Shown here: in pieces, positions 1 to 8,502 of the stretch
Layout of the letters: every line of letters begins with the position of its first letter
Numbering within the stretch: position 1 is the stretch's first letter
Assembly: GCA_017434455.1 (NCBI GenBank)
Contig: JAFRFG010000023.1
Location: forward strand, 1 to 44,260
DNA from: Thermoguttaceae bacterium
GTDB taxonomy: Bacteria; Planctomycetota; Planctomycetia; Pirellulales; Thermoguttaceae
Length of the DNA stretch: 44,260 nt
Direction: 5' to 3'
Position numbers and translations under genes: made by a program
The notes under the pieces: model-generated
What the model saw: only the letters and a program-made list of their open reading frames with translations
Databases searched by the model: none
What the model was told of the DNA's origin: nothing

Positions 1-136
1 CGTCACCCCAATCCTCGTCGTCATCGTCCGAGGCGACGACGACATCGGTCCATTGGTCCTCATCACCGACCAAGGAGCCAGCGGGGGCAGTCATGTGAAA
101 TGAACGGGAGAGCATTTCGATAACGTTGGTTCTCAC
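1..136 (-). CDS. Small acidic protein, N-terminal part
   Basis: Partial leftward gene whose 3' end lies beyond the window. I chose the GTG at 136 because AAGGAG lies 7 bases upstream and the frame is open for 45 codons. The visible part has a short N-terminus and then an Asp-rich run (DDDDEDWGD) near the window edge. I do not recognise the family. The acidic stretch suggests a soluble protein, with no membrane segment or signal peptide in view. It is separated from the microcompartment operon by a terminator and has its own candidate promoter, so it is probably a separate transcription unit. Confidence 0.6.
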   Translation of the reverse strand, partial: MRTNVIEMLSRSFHMTAPAGSLVGDEDQWTDVVVASDDDDEDWGD

Positions 137-357
137 GATTAACTCCTTTTTCAGACCTTTCCTGGTTCTTGAATCTGTGGGGTGAACGCCGCGCCGACGT
201 CAAAGTTTTTGTCCGCGCCGGGATCGGTTCCCCAAACGGTGTATCGTCCCTATACCTTCGGTTCTCGATAAAAAAACGAAGATCGTTTCATTTTTCTCCA
301 AAAACCGAATCGAAAACGGTTGCCTATTTTCCCTTTTCTTCCACAACAGGCAAGGGG

Positions 358-386
358 ATTATAGCGTCTCTCCCCGCGAAAATAAA
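358..386 (-). promoter_or_regulatory. Candidate promoter for the left-edge gene
   Basis: On the minus strand a perfect -10 TATAAT (358-363) lies 17 bases from a poor -35 TTTATT (381-386). Transcription would run left into the GTG gene at 136 with a leader of about 215 bases. The rest of 141-490 is AT-rich with A/T runs, and I see no convincing gene in it. Confidence 0.45.
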
Positions 387-493
387 CCGCATTTCGAAAT
401 TTTTCCCGAAAAACCGCTCTTTTCTCGGTTCTTTCCGCGCGGCGTCCAAGGAAAACAGGCGTTTTCCCCGGTAAACATTCTAGCGCGGCGGCA

Positions 494-522
494 CAAAAAA
501 AGAGGGGAAAAACTTCCCCTCT
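494..522 (-). terminator. Rho-independent terminator of the microcompartment operon
   Basis: A perfect 9-bp stem (501-509 with 514-522, loop 510-513) is flanked on the minus-strand 3' side by seven T (complement of 494-500). On the plus strand it is followed by a T-rich tract, so it may work in both directions. It lies 44 bases past the aldolase stop, where a terminator for the leftward operon is expected. Confidence 0.85.
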
Positions 523-565
523 TTTTCTTTTTTTCGGCCCGGCCGTGCCGCCGCGGCCGAAGCGT

Positions 566-1459
566 TTACTTCTGCTTGAGCGCTTCCATCACGCGGTCGG
601 TGATCGCCTTGATGATCGCCTCTTGGCCGGGGTCTTTCCCCAGTTCGACGTTATTGGCCAGAATCGGGTTGCTGACGCAGCCGCAGGAGGTCGGCTCGTT
701 TCCGCGCTTGAAAGTCGGCGGCTGGAAGGCACGATGGCCGACGCCGGTTTCTTTCCAGCTTTCGCGGAACATGTCGTTCGCGCACAGTTCGCAGTTGGCC
801 GCCTCGGCGCGGGGGTCTTTGATCCCCCACTTTTGCTTCAGCTGGAGGAGGTCTTCGGCTTCGTCTTTGTTAAAGTAGCCGACGTACCCCAAACTGCGGG
901 CCAGAAGGAGGATCCGGCAATAGGCGTCGAGCAGTTCGGTAAGCCAATAGGCCTTTTCCACCGTCGCGCCGTAGCTGACCGTCCCATGGTTGGCCAAAAC
1001 GACAATATCGGTCTTGTGAATGAACGGAAGCACGGTATCGGCGAATTCCTGACCGCCCGGAATCGCGTACTTGGTGATCGGCACATCGCCCATATAGATA
1101 TCGACCTCGGGCAGAACGCACTGCGGGATCGCTTCGCGGGCAATGCCGAAGGCCGTAGCGTGAGGCGGATGGCAATGGACCACCGATTTGACCTCGGGCC
1201 TCTTCTTCATAATCGTCAGGTGGAGGAAGATCTCGCTGGTCCGTTTGCGGAACCCGGAGAGCTGATTCCCCTCCATATCGACCACGCAGAGGTCTTCGGG
1301 CTTGAGAAAGCCCTTGCAGAACTGCGTCGGCGTGCAGACCACGCGATTCTCATCGACGCGGTAGCTGATGTTGCCGTCGTTGGCCGCGGCGAAACCCTTG
1401 TTGTAGATTCGCCGGCCAATGTCGCAGATCTCCTCTTTAATCTGATGAATGTTCTGCAT
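566..1459 (-). CDS. Class II aldolase of PVM microcompartment (fuculose/rhamnulose-phosphate type)
   Basis: Zinc-dependent class II aldolase/adducin-family enzyme. In PVM microcompartments this enzyme splits fuculose-1-phosphate or rhamnulose-1-phosphate into DHAP and lactaldehyde. Visible signs are the zinc-binding HCHPPHAT motif, a second NHGTVSYG motif and the N-terminal NDGNISYR stretch. The protein is 297 aa, longer than the usual ~215 aa. The extra C-terminal part has several Cys and ends in an amphipathic helix (EAIIKAITDRVMEAL) that looks like an encapsulation peptide. A GTG 12 bases upstream is in frame, but GGAG sits 6 bases before the ATG at 1459, so I chose that ATG. It is the last gene of the operon. 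The sugar specificity cannot be read from sequence. Confidence 0.9.
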   Translation of the reverse strand: MQNIHQIKEEICDIGRRIYNKGFAAANDGNISYRVDENRVVCTPTQFCKGFLKPEDLCVVDMEGNQLSGFRKRTSEIFLHLTIMKKRPEVKSVVHCHPPHATAFGIAREAIPQCVLPEVDIYMGDVPITKYAIPGGQEFADTVLPFIHKTDIVVLANHGTVSYGATVEKAYWLTELLDAYCRILLLARSLGYVGYFNKDEAEDLLQLKQKWGIKDPRAEAANCELCANDMFRESWKETGVGHRAFQPPTFKRGNEPTSCGCVSNPILANNVELGKDPGQEAIIKAITDRVMEALKQK

Positions 1460-1548
1460 AGAAAACTCCACTCCTCATCGGAAACACTTGCCGCGGGAAA
1501 ACTTTCCGCGGCATCTTTTAACTTTATCGTTTATCTTTCGTCGGAATT

Positions 1549-2043
1549 TTAAGTATTCGTGTCTTGGGGCGGTTCTTCCGGCGGAATCTCCCCGCCCGGC
1601 TCGGGCGTCGGGGCCTCTTCGGCCGTTTCAACCGCTTCGGTGTCCGCGGCTTCTTCCGCCGCCGTTTCAGCCGCCGTCTCACCGGCGTTCTTGTCGGGGA
1701 ACACCGTATTGTCGAGCTCCAGCGTATCGAGAATCGCCGCGGCGTAGGCGTCGACCGGCCGTTTTTCGGGGTAGAACGGCATCGCCGCCTCGGCCCCCTC
1801 GCTGAAGGCGATCCACTCGCCGATCCCGACCGACAGCTCGTCGTAGACGATGATCTCGCGGCCGGCGTTCTTCGGCTGGCGCTCCATCAGCATCCGGCGG
1901 GCCTCCTCGACCGTGGCGGGCTGATCATCGGGGGCGGTCAGTTCGTCGAACGAAAACGGCACCACGATCTTCAGCTGGCCGGTGGTCAGCAGCGGGTGAA
2001 TCTTCCCCGGCGTGACCGTCCCGATGACTTTGCCGACTCTCAT
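1549..2043 (-). CDS. BMC-P (EutN/CcmL) pentameric vertex protein with long acidic tail
   Basis: Shell-vertex protein of the EutN/CcmL family, which forms pentamers that cap the corners of the microcompartment. The N-terminal ~105 residues have the family pattern, starting MRVGKVIGTV, with a central IVYDELSVGIGEWI strand and AAAILDTLEL at the end of the fold. An unusual ~55-residue Ala/Glu/Pro-rich acidic tail follows. The ATG overlaps the upstream stop by 4 bases and AAAGGAG precedes it, so translation is probably coupled. It is one of three BMC-P paralogues in this operon, as is usual in PVM loci. Confidence 0.9.
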   Translation of the reverse strand: MRVGKVIGTVTPGKIHPLLTTGQLKIVVPFSFDELTAPDDQPATVEEARRMLMERQPKNAGREIIVYDELSVGIGEWIAFSEGAEAAMPFYPEKRPVDAYAAAILDTLELDNTVFPDKNAGETAAETAAEEAADTEAVETAEEAPTPEPGGEIPPEEPPQDTNT

Positions 2044-2912
2044 GAAAGCTCCTTTCGCAGGGCTTCGGGAACGACGGCCGCCCCCATGTGAGAGAACTGG
2101 TTGATCAGCCGGCGAACGGTATAGAGCCCCAGGCGCTTCGGGTCGATGATCAGGGCGTTCGCCCCGACGGACGGCGCCTCGTCAGCGACGCGGGCCGCGT
2201 CGAGCACGCTCAGCGCGCGGATGGCGCGATTGCGGTTGAGGATCACCGCCGCGGCCCCGCACATCGGCGTGAGAACCACGGCGCGGCGCGCGTCGTCTTT
2301 AGCGAGGTACTCGCCCAGGGCGCGGGAAGTCTCGATCAGGCAGGCGGAGCGGAACCGCTCGCCGCTTTGGTCGATCTGCTCCAGCAGCGGTTTGGGAAGC
2401 GTCTCCCAGGGGAGGCGGTGCATCGCCAGGAAGATTGGCCCCAAAGCGGCCGCCGTACCGGGGAACGAACCGGTGCGCGGGGCCGCCGCCCGATGACCGG
2501 GCCGCGGCGCGCAAGGCGAGGCGGCGCTTTTGCCCGCCGCGTTGGCCGCCGACGCTGTGTCAAAAACCAGCTCCCACGAGAGCTTCTTGATCACGTCGCG
2601 GACCGACGGGGTGACCACCGCCCCGGAGCCGACCACCAGCCGGCGGATACTCTTGGGGGCGGTTTCCTGTGTCTTTTTAACCAGGGCCAGGGTGATCACG
2701 CGGTCCGACAGACGAATCGTACCGGGCTCTTCGGCCGATTTTTCGGCCGCCGGTTTTTCGGCCGGGGCGTCGCTCTTCTCGCTGGCGCTCTTCCCGGCCG
2801 CGGGAAAATGCGCGATCGGCGGCACGTTATCCGGCGTCGCGCCCCGCAGGTCGTCCAGCACCCGCCGGACGATCTCTTCGAGGTCGATTGTCTTGCCGTT
2901 GATCACCACCAT
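2040..2912 (-). CDS. Microcompartment-associated protein with RpiB-like C-terminal domain
   Basis: The N-terminus (residues ~8-22, LEEIVRRVLDDLRG) is an amphipathic helix followed by an Ala/Glu/Lys-rich linker, typical of cargo encapsulation peptides. The middle has a short segment with VVGSGAVVTPSVRDVIKKL. The last ~110 residues follow the RpiB/LacAB sugar-phosphate isomerase pattern (CGAAAVILNRNRAIRAL, then DAARVADEAPSVGANALII). The usual catalytic CGTGIG is changed to MCGAAA, so isomerase activity is doubtful. 290 aa. It overlaps the downstream BMC-P gene by 4 bases. It is probably an interior protein of the compartment, with role unknown. Confidence 0.7.
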   Translation of the reverse strand: MVVINGKTIDLEEIVRRVLDDLRGATPDNVPPIAHFPAAGKSASEKSDAPAEKPAAEKSAEEPGTIRLSDRVITLALVKKTQETAPKSIRRLVVGSGAVVTPSVRDVIKKLSWELVFDTASAANAAGKSAASPCAPRPGHRAAAPRTGSFPGTAAALGPIFLAMHRLPWETLPKPLLEQIDQSGERFRSACLIETSRALGEYLAKDDARRAVVLTPMCGAAAVILNRNRAIRALSVLDAARVADEAPSVGANALIIDPKRLGLYTVRRLINQFSHMGAAVVPEALRKELS

Positions 2913-2927
2913 CGTTCGCTGTTTCCC

Positions 2928-3239
2928 TTACCCGGCTATGAAATCGCCGTCCTCGGCTTCTTCCTCCCCGGCCTTCTTAGCCGGGTCGATAATACCGACC
3001 ACCCCCCAGCGCGCGGGGGTCTTGCGTGTTCCGACGATCTTGCTTCCGGTATAGGAGCCGTCGCTGGAAATCAACACAATATCGCCGATGCCGGCGCCGA
3101 GGTAATCCAGGACGATCATCGGGTCGCCGTACGGCTGCCCGTCCGGCTCGACCGAAACGGCCAGCAGGAGCTTCTTCCCCTCGAGGGACTCGTGTTTGAG
3201 GATCGAAGTCGCTTTTCCGAAGATCTTCGCCTGAAGCAT
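2928..3239 (-). CDS. BMC-P (EutN/CcmL) vertex protein
   Basis: 103-aa EutN/CcmL-family pentamer subunit. Family signs are the start MLQAKIFGKATSI, the EGKKLLLAV strand, the VLDYLGAGIGDIVLI segment near residue 45 and the final WGVVGIID. A short acidic tail follows. It sits 15 bases before the RpiB-like gene in the same transcription unit. Three non-identical vertex proteins in one operon suggest mixed or specialised vertices. Confidence 0.93.
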   Translation of the reverse strand: MLQAKIFGKATSILKHESLEGKKLLLAVSVEPDGQPYGDPMIVLDYLGAGIGDIVLISSDGSYTGSKIVGTRKTPARWGVVGIIDPAKKAGEEEAEDGDFIAG

Positions 3240-3254
3240 CGCTCGCTTATTACG

Positions 3255-3611
3255 TTACTGTTTGCCGTGCGCGCCGTCGGCGCGCTGCTGCCTAAGGCGC
3301 GCCCGCACGGTCAGGATGTAGTCCAAACCGACCACGCAGAACAGCGCGGCGTAGAGGATAATGACCACATCCAGGTGAAAGAACAGCTTATGGATGATCC
3401 CGAACAGGTAGCCGAGCATCACCAGCGCCAGAAAGATGAAACTCTTCCCCTCGGTTCGTCCGGTACGGAGGACCTTCAAGATCGAGAACGGCCAGCTGGC
3501 GCCGAAGCAAAGAAGCATCCCCACTTCGTACCAGCTCAGGGTTTTGGCCGTCGCCCAGAAGGCCCCCCAGTCGAAATCAAAGATATTCACTCGTTCGCCC
3601 GGTACCCCCAA
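3255..3611 (-). CDS. Small three-helix membrane protein
   Basis: 118-aa protein with three hydrophobic segments at about residues 28-46, 56-76 and 80-100 and a basic C-terminus. The CFGASWPFSILKVL and GKSFIFLALVMLGYLFGI stretches resemble small PQ-loop/SemiSWEET-like proteins found in many anaerobes, so a transport role is possible but unproven. The frame opens at a TTG (3611). A GTG at 3590 with GGGGG about 14 bases upstream is an alternative start 7 residues shorter. It sits 3 bases after the aldehyde dehydrogenase gene, so it is clearly operonic, and it is the only membrane protein in the compartment operon. Confidence 0.7.
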   Translation of the reverse strand: MGVPGERVNIFDFDWGAFWATAKTLSWYEVGMLLCFGASWPFSILKVLRTGRTEGKSFIFLALVMLGYLFGIIHKLFFHLDVVIILYAALFCVVGLDYILTVRARLRQQRADGAHGKQ

Positions 3612-3614
3612 GCA

Positions 3615-5066
3615 CTACTTGCCGAGGATCCGCAGGCTGTCGACCATCGCGCAGCGGCGCACACGGGTGAAGGTCATCGGGCAGGTGATCCCCTCGCCGG
3701 TCGGCCCGGCGATCGAGTAGGAACCGAAGCCCTCGCCGCCGCCGCCGTTGCCGGCGGTCGACGGGCCGTTCTTGACGTAGATCGTCGTATTGACGGCGCG
3801 CCCCATCTTGGTCATCGTCTCGACGTTGCGCGAGTGGATCATCGCCGTGTGGTGGAAGCCGTGCTCCATCTCGACGGCGCGCTCGATCGCCTGATCGGCG
3901 TCTTTGCAGCGCACGAACGGGAGGAACGGCATCATCTGCTCCACCGGGACGAACGGGTTGGAGTAATCGGTCTCGCCGAAGAGCATCACCACGCTGTTGG
4001 GGATCTGCTTCCCGATACCGGCGGCCAGGACCGTGGCGTCTTTGCCGAGGAACTCGCGGCTCGGGGCGTCGTGGCGGGCGGCCCCCTCGCCGACGGCGAC
4101 AATCCCGCGGCGGGTCATCTCGTCGGTTTCGCGGGCGTTGAGGCGCAGGGCCCCGGCGCGCTCCATGGCGGCCATCATCTGGTCGAAGACCGACTCGACC
4201 ACAAAGACTTCTTTTTCGGCCAGGCACAGCAGGTTATTGTCGTAGGCGCCCCCTTCGATGATGCAGCGGGCGGCGCGGTCCAGATCGGCGGTCTCGTCGA
4301 CCACCACCGGCGGGTTCCCCGGCCCGGCGACGATCGCGCGCTTGGACTGCGACATGGCGGCCTTGACCACCCCCTCCCCGCCGGTGACCACGAGGATATT
4401 CACCTGCGGGTGCTTGAAGATCACGTCGGCCGACTGCAGGGTCGGTTCGACGATGAGGGTCATCAGGTTATCGATCCCGTGCTCGGCGTAGATCGCCTGA
4501 TTGAACCGCTTCACCCCTTCGGCGGCGACACGCTTGCCGCCCGGATGCGGGTTGAAGACGACGGTATTGCCGGCGGCGATCATATTGATCGAGTTATTGG
4601 CGATCGTCGGCAGCGAGTGGGTCACCGGGGTGATCGCGCCGATGACCCCGAACGGAGCGTGCTCGACGACGGTCAGCCCGTGGTCGCCGCTGAAGACCTC
4701 GGTCTGCAGCGCCTCGATCCCCTGGGCGTTGTAGCCGACGTTCAGGAGCTTGTCGATCTTGTGCTCCAGACGTCCGATCTTCGTCTCGTTCATCTCCATC
4801 GTCCCGAGTTCCACCGACTGCTCGATGCAGATGCGGCGGATGCAGTCGAGCATCTTTTTCCGCTCGGCCATCGTCCGGCGCGAGAGTTCCTCGTACGCCT
4901 GGCGCGCGGCCAAAACCGCGTCGTTCGCGTCGGTGAACAGACCGAAGCGTCCGGTATAAGAAGACGACGCGCCCCCGCCGACGGCGTTGGAGACCGCCGC
5001 TCCTCCGAGCTTCGCCAACACCTCGGAGACCACAGAGCGCAACATACTTTCGCTGATTTCCGCCAT
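3615..5066 (-). CDS. CoA-acylating aldehyde dehydrogenase (PduP/EutE family)
   Basis: Oxidises the aldehyde released by the aldolase (expected: lactaldehyde) to an acyl-CoA with NAD+ inside the compartment. The 483-aa protein has the family's length. The first ~20 residues (ESMLRSVVSEVLAKL) form an amphipathic helix followed by a Gly/Ala/Ser linker, a classic encapsulation peptide. The ALDH core follows. The catalytic Cys is C281 in NNLLCLAEKE, and the nucleotide-binding part includes VVTGGEGVVKAAM. It lies between two BMC-P genes. The linker length and the missing NAD-kinase-like extras fit PduP rather than a glycolytic ALDH. Confidence 0.93.
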   Translation of the reverse strand: MAEISESMLRSVVSEVLAKLGGAAVSNAVGGGASSSYTGRFGLFTDANDAVLAARQAYEELSRRTMAERKKMLDCIRRICIEQSVELGTMEMNETKIGRLEHKIDKLLNVGYNAQGIEALQTEVFSGDHGLTVVEHAPFGVIGAITPVTHSLPTIANNSINMIAAGNTVVFNPHPGGKRVAAEGVKRFNQAIYAEHGIDNLMTLIVEPTLQSADVIFKHPQVNILVVTGGEGVVKAAMSQSKRAIVAGPGNPPVVVDETADLDRAARCIIEGGAYDNNLLCLAEKEVFVVESVFDQMMAAMERAGALRLNARETDEMTRRGIVAVGEGAARHDAPSREFLGKDATVLAAGIGKQIPNSVVMLFGETDYSNPFVPVEQMMPFLPFVRCKDADQAIERAVEMEHGFHHTAMIHSRNVETMTKMGRAVNTTIYVKNGPSTAGNGGGGEGFGSYSIAGPTGEGITCPMTFTRVRRCAMVDSLRILGK

Positions 5067-5187
5067 ACTCTTCTGTCCTTTTTCGCTCGCGGCCGCGTTT
5101 GCTCATTCGCCGCTTCGTCTCGGCACCGGAGGCACCGGCCGCGTTTGTATCTTTATTTTATAATTATGTTTTATTCGCGCTTATTCG

Positions 5188-5490
5188 CTACAGCGTGATC
5201 GCTTGGCGATTCACGTGGACCGAATCGATAATGCCGATCGCCGCCGCGTCGACCGGAAGGGTCTTCGTCTCGGGGGCCATGCGGGCGCTGGACCCCTGAA
5301 CGATAATGACGTACTCCCCCTCGCCGGCGCCGACGGTATCGACCGCCACCAGCGTCCGGCCGTAGGTTTTCAGGCGAGACGGTTCGTCGGGATCGAGAAC
5401 ATACGGTTCGATGAGCAGGAGTTTTTTTCCTGTCATGACCTCTGTCTTTTGCGTGGAGACGACGGTTCCGATGACCTTCGCGATAAACAT
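5188..5490 (-). CDS. BMC-P (EutN/CcmL) vertex protein
   Basis: 100-aa EutN/CcmL-family pentamer subunit and the third in the operon. Signs are MFIAKVIGTVVSTQK at the start, GKKLLLIEPY, the VAVDTVGAGEGEYVII segment and the C-terminal AAIGIIDSV. It lies 6 bases downstream of the acetate kinase stop. About 120 AT-rich bases separate it from the aldehyde dehydrogenase gene, which could hold an internal regulatory site, though I see no clear one. Confidence 0.93.
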   Translation of the reverse strand: MFIAKVIGTVVSTQKTEVMTGKKLLLIEPYVLDPDEPSRLKTYGRTLVAVDTVGAGEGEYVIIVQGSSARMAPETKTLPVDAAAIGIIDSVHVNRQAITL

Positions 5491-5496
5491 GGGGGC

Positions 5497-6687
5497 TTAC
5501 GCTTTCTCCTGAATTTTGGCTTTCGTCTGACGGGCGACGATGATCTCCTCGTTCGTCGGAACGACCCAGATCTGCGTGCGGCTCTCGGGGGCGTGGATCG
5601 CCGCCTCTTGGGCGAAGACGTCTTTGTTCTTCGCCTCGTCGAGGACGATCCCCAGCTCACTTAAGTTGGCCAGGGCCTTGCTTCGGATGCCCGACTGACA
5701 CTCGCCGATCCCGCCGGTGAAGACGATCACGTCGGCGCCCCCCAGCTCGACCAGGAACGCGCCGATATAGCGGCGGATATCGCCGACAAACACGTCGATC
5801 GCCAGCCGCGCGCGCTTATTCCCCGCCTCGGCCTGCTCCATGATGTCGCGGCAGTCGGCCGACACGCCGCTTAACCCCAGCAGACCGCACTTGCTGGAGA
5901 ACAGCTCGAGCATTTCGTCGAACGACTTGCCGAGCTTTTTCATCAGGTGGCTGGTCATAAACGGGTCGAAGTCGCCGATGCGGTTATTGTTCATCAAGCC
6001 GGTCTGCGCGCTGGCGCCCATGCTGCTGCCGCGGCTTTTGCCGTCGGCGATCGCGCAGATCGAGCACGACCCGCCGAGGTGGCACGAGATGATCCGCAGG
6101 TCTTTGCCGAAGATCTCACGGCAGCGGGTGGCGATATAGCGGTGACTGGCCCCGTGGAACCCGAACCGCCGGGCGGAGTACTGCTCGGCCCACTCCAGCG
6201 GAACGCCGTAGTAGCGGTTGTGTTCGGGAATCGTCTGATGGAACCCGGTCTCAAAGGCCGCCACCAAAGGCATCTCGGGGAACTGGCTTTTGAGCAGACG
6301 CATCGCCCGCACGTACGGCGGGTTGTGCGCCGGCATCACGGCGTTGAGTTCCTCCATCGCGTCGAGCAGCTCGGGGGTGACCCACTGCACGCCGGTGTAG
6401 TTGTTCGCCATCACCGCCTTAAAGCCGATGCCGGAGACCTCGTCGGCCGACTTCAAACAGCCGGTCTGCGGGTCGGTCAGCTGGGCCAGGCACTGGCGAA
6501 CGGCCACCGCGTGATCGGGGATCGGGCGCTCGACCTTGACGGTCGATCCGCCGATCGTCACCGAGCAGGGGGAGACGCTCTCGCCGATGCGCTCGACACG
6601 GCCCTGAGCCAAAAGCGACTCGTCGGCCATGTCGAAGAGTTTGTACTTGAAGCTGGTGGAACCGAGGTTCGCGACTAAAATCTTCAT
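5497..6687 (-). CDS. ackA: Acetate/propionate kinase
   Basis: Converts the acyl-phosphate made by PduL to the free acid and ATP, the energy-yielding last step of the pathway. Motifs seen: MKILVANLGSTSFKYKLF at the N-terminus, ETGFHQTIPE, RRFGFHGASHRYIA, HLGGSCSI and the NRIGDFDPF segment, which carries the Arg that matches the active-site Arg of acetate kinases. The frame extends 22 codons further upstream, but the conserved N-terminus begins at the ATG at 6687, which has a GAAGAT SD. At 396 aa it has the family's usual length. No encapsulation peptide is visible, so it may act at or outside the shell. Confidence 0.93.
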   Translation of the reverse strand: MKILVANLGSTSFKYKLFDMADESLLAQGRVERIGESVSPCSVTIGGSTVKVERPIPDHAVAVRQCLAQLTDPQTGCLKSADEVSGIGFKAVMANNYTGVQWVTPELLDAMEELNAVMPAHNPPYVRAMRLLKSQFPEMPLVAAFETGFHQTIPEHNRYYGVPLEWAEQYSARRFGFHGASHRYIATRCREIFGKDLRIISCHLGGSCSICAIADGKSRGSSMGASAQTGLMNNNRIGDFDPFMTSHLMKKLGKSFDEMLELFSSKCGLLGLSGVSADCRDIMEQAEAGNKRARLAIDVFVGDIRRYIGAFLVELGGADVIVFTGGIGECQSGIRSKALANLSELGIVLDEAKNKDVFAQEAAIHAPESRTQIWVVPTNEEIIVARQTKAKIQEKA

Positions 6688-6801
6688 CGTAAAATCTTCA
6701 AACAGTGGTCTTTCACCGAAAAAACCAAGCGAACACGCCCCCCGGCGAGACAATCGCGCCTTAAGAGCGTTTCACCGGCTTGTTTTCCGGCGGGTTCTCT
6801 T

Positions 6802-7071
6802 TTAGGAGAGGAACGCGGCGAAAATGCCGTCGGCCGGACGCGGAATCACGTCGGAGGCGACCAGTTCGCCAACCTGCTGCGCGGCGTTGGCGCCCGCCTC
6901 GACGGCGGCGCGCACCGAGCCGACATCCCCGCGGACGATCGTGGTGACCAACCCACCGCCGATCTGGATCCGCTTGACCACTTCGACGTTCGCGGCCTTC
7001 GCCATCGCATCGGTCGCCTCGACCAGCGGGAGAAGCCCCTTCGTTTCAATCAAACCAAGAGCGTTATTCAT
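6802..7071 (-). CDS. BMC-H hexameric shell protein
   Basis: 89-aa single-domain BMC (Pfam00936-type) protein that forms the hexagonal facets of the shell. The canonical pattern is complete: [20 protein letters not shown], then a KAANV strand, [26 protein letters not shown] and the final DVIPRP. It forms a pair with the BMC-H gene just upstream; having two BMC-H paralogues is standard for PVM-type loci. Confidence 0.96.
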   Translation of the reverse strand: MNNALGLIETKGLLPLVEATDAMAKAANVEVVKRIQIGGGLVTTIVRGDVGSVRAAVEAGANAAQQVGELVASDVIPRPADGIFAAFLS

Positions 7072-7154
7072 AACTTTGAACCTTTATCGCTATTGTGTGT
7101 TGTTGTTGCTGGTTAGCCGCCCTGCCCCGTTAGGGGCAAGCGCCGCGCGTGATG

Positions 7155-7457
7155 TTACTTCACGACCGGCTTGATCAGATTCGCGGGGAGAACCTTCGCG
7201 ATATCGGCGTGCGGACGGGCGATCACCTCGACGGCGGTGATCTCACCGATGCGGCCGCCGGCCTCGGCGCCGGCGTCGGTCGCGGCCTTAACCGCGGCGA
7301 CATCGCCGGTGATGAAGACGGTCATGATACCGCTTCCGACTTTGTCCCAGCCCAAAAACTCGACGTTCGCCGCTTTCATCATGGCGTCGGTCGCCTCAAA
7401 AAGGGTCACGAACCCTTTCCCTTCGATCATTCCCAATGCTTCCATCGGTCTGGCCAT
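7155..7457 (-). CDS. BMC-H hexameric shell protein
   Basis: 100-aa BMC-domain shell protein. Motifs: EALGMIEGKGFVTLFEATDAM, KAANVEFLGW, VGSGIMTVFITGDVAAVKAA and EVIARPHADI. It differs from the neighbouring BMC-H mainly in the pore loop (KVGSGI against QIGGGL) and by a 12-residue C-terminal extension, so the two hexamers probably have different pores. It lies downstream of pduL and upstream of the second BMC-H gene. Confidence 0.96.
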   Translation of the reverse strand: MARPMEALGMIEGKGFVTLFEATDAMMKAANVEFLGWDKVGSGIMTVFITGDVAAVKAATDAGAEAGGRIGEITAVEVIARPHADIAKVLPANLIKPVVK

Positions 7458-7550
7458 CTTCTGCTCTCTATTGTTAATGGTTAACGTGGATGACTTGTTT
7501 TTGTTTATGTTAGTCGCGCCGGCTTTTTAGGCCGCGGCGCGGTTTTCACG

Positions 7551-8213
7551 CTATTTGATCAGCTCGATCTCGCTGGCGTGCTCCAGATCGACCGCGTTCC
7601 CCTCGTCGGTATCGAGGTGAACCTCGAGCTTGATATTCTCTCCGACCCGGACCAGGACGTTCTCGAAGACGGTGGTACACCCCTTCGAAACGACGCGCAG
7701 TTTCATCCGGTCTTTGTCTTTCACGCCGTAGTAGGCCGCGTCGGCCGGCCCCATGTGGACGTGGCGCTCGGCGCGGATCACCCCGTGGGACAGGTCCACC
7801 ACACCGGCCGGCCCCACCAGGACGCAGCCCGGGGTGCCGTCGAGTTTGCCGCTTTCACGCACCGGGGGATCGAGCCCCAGCGAGATGGCGTCGGTGAACG
7901 AAAGCTCGACCTGCGACTCTTTACGCGTCGGACCGAGGATGCGTACCGACGGGAGCATCCGCTTGCGCGGGCCGATGACCATCACCGTCTCGTTGGCGGC
8001 GAAGAAGCCGTCTTGGTAGAGGTCTTTCATCTTGGTGAGGGTCTTCCCCTTGCCGAAGAGGGTTTCGACGTCGGCATCGGTCAAATGAACGTGCCGCGCC
8101 GAGATACTCACCACCAGCGGCCGCCGCCCCGCGGGGGCGCCGGCAGCTTCTCCCCCTTGGGAGGCCAAGATCTGACGAACAACCGCCTCGATCGTCTCTC
8201 GACTGATATTCAT
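7551..8213 (-). CDS. pduL: PduL-type phosphate acyltransferase
   Basis: Exchanges CoA for phosphate on the acyl group, regenerating CoA inside the compartment. The 220-aa protein contains two PduL domains with the expected metal-binding His motifs (SARHVHLT near residue 39 and [10 protein letters not shown] near 150) and [11 protein letters not shown] near the end. The first ~18 residues ([15 protein letters not shown]) form an amphipathic helix before a Gly/Ala linker, an encapsulation peptide like that of the aldehyde dehydrogenase. First gene of the operon, about 85 bases below a promoter. Confidence 0.95.
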   Translation of the reverse strand: MNISRETIEAVVRQILASQGGEAAGAPAGRRPLVVSISARHVHLTDADVETLFGKGKTLTKMKDLYQDGFFAANETVMVIGPRKRMLPSVRILGPTRKESQVELSFTDAISLGLDPPVRESGKLDGTPGCVLVGPAGVVDLSHGVIRAERHVHMGPADAAYYGVKDKDRMKLRVVSKGCTTVFENVLVRVGENIKLEVHLDTDEGNAVDLEHASEIELIK

Positions 8214-8301
8214 AGCGTGTTTTTTCTGTCCTGCCGCGTTTTCAGCGCTTTTGTTTCTTCTATGTTTTGGTTCTTTTGCTTAATCTGGCTATTCTCCACA
8301 G

Positions 8302-8330
8302 ATTATACACCTCTTCCCCACAGGTGGAAA
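8302..8330 (-). promoter_or_regulatory. Promoter of the microcompartment operon
   Basis: Minus strand: -35 TTTCCA (8325-8330), 17-base spacer, perfect -10 TATAAT (8302-8307). The start site would give a leader of roughly 80 bases before pduL. A short inverted sequence (TCCACCTGTGGGGA) overlaps the spacer and could be an operator. No regulator gene is next to it in this window. Confidence 0.65.
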
Positions 8331-8429
8331 CAGGGGCATCGGCTTTATCGGCTTTTTTCCCCCGGGTTTCTACTGTCGGGGCCCCCAAGCGTTAAATCCG
8401 GCGATAAAGACAGATTCCTCACAAGCAAC

Positions 8430-8471
8430 AAAAAACGCCCCGCGGCTGACCAATGTGTCGGCCGCGGGGCG
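8430..8471 (-). terminator. Terminator of the secreted Tyr-rich protein gene
   Basis: An 11-bp perfect GC-rich stem (8436-8446 with 8461-8471) has a 14-base loop and six T on the minus-strand 3' side (complement of 8430-8435). It lies about 30 bases after the stop at 8503. It separates that gene from the microcompartment promoter. Confidence 0.85.
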
Positions 8472-8502
8472 TGAAATGGTTTCGGCTCGTGAACCGGCCG
8501 TT

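Noticed and set aside
169..474. 101-codon plus-strand frame in the left intergenic region
   Set aside because: No SD, low-complexity Ser/Lys/Phe content, and it runs through the promoter of the opposing gene.
2088..5198. Open frame of 1036 codons on the plus strand opposite the aldehyde dehydrogenase and shell genes
   Set aside because: It is an antisense shadow produced by GC-rich codons of the real leftward genes. It has no SD, no domain, and a His/Arg/Asp-rich composition typical of such shadows.
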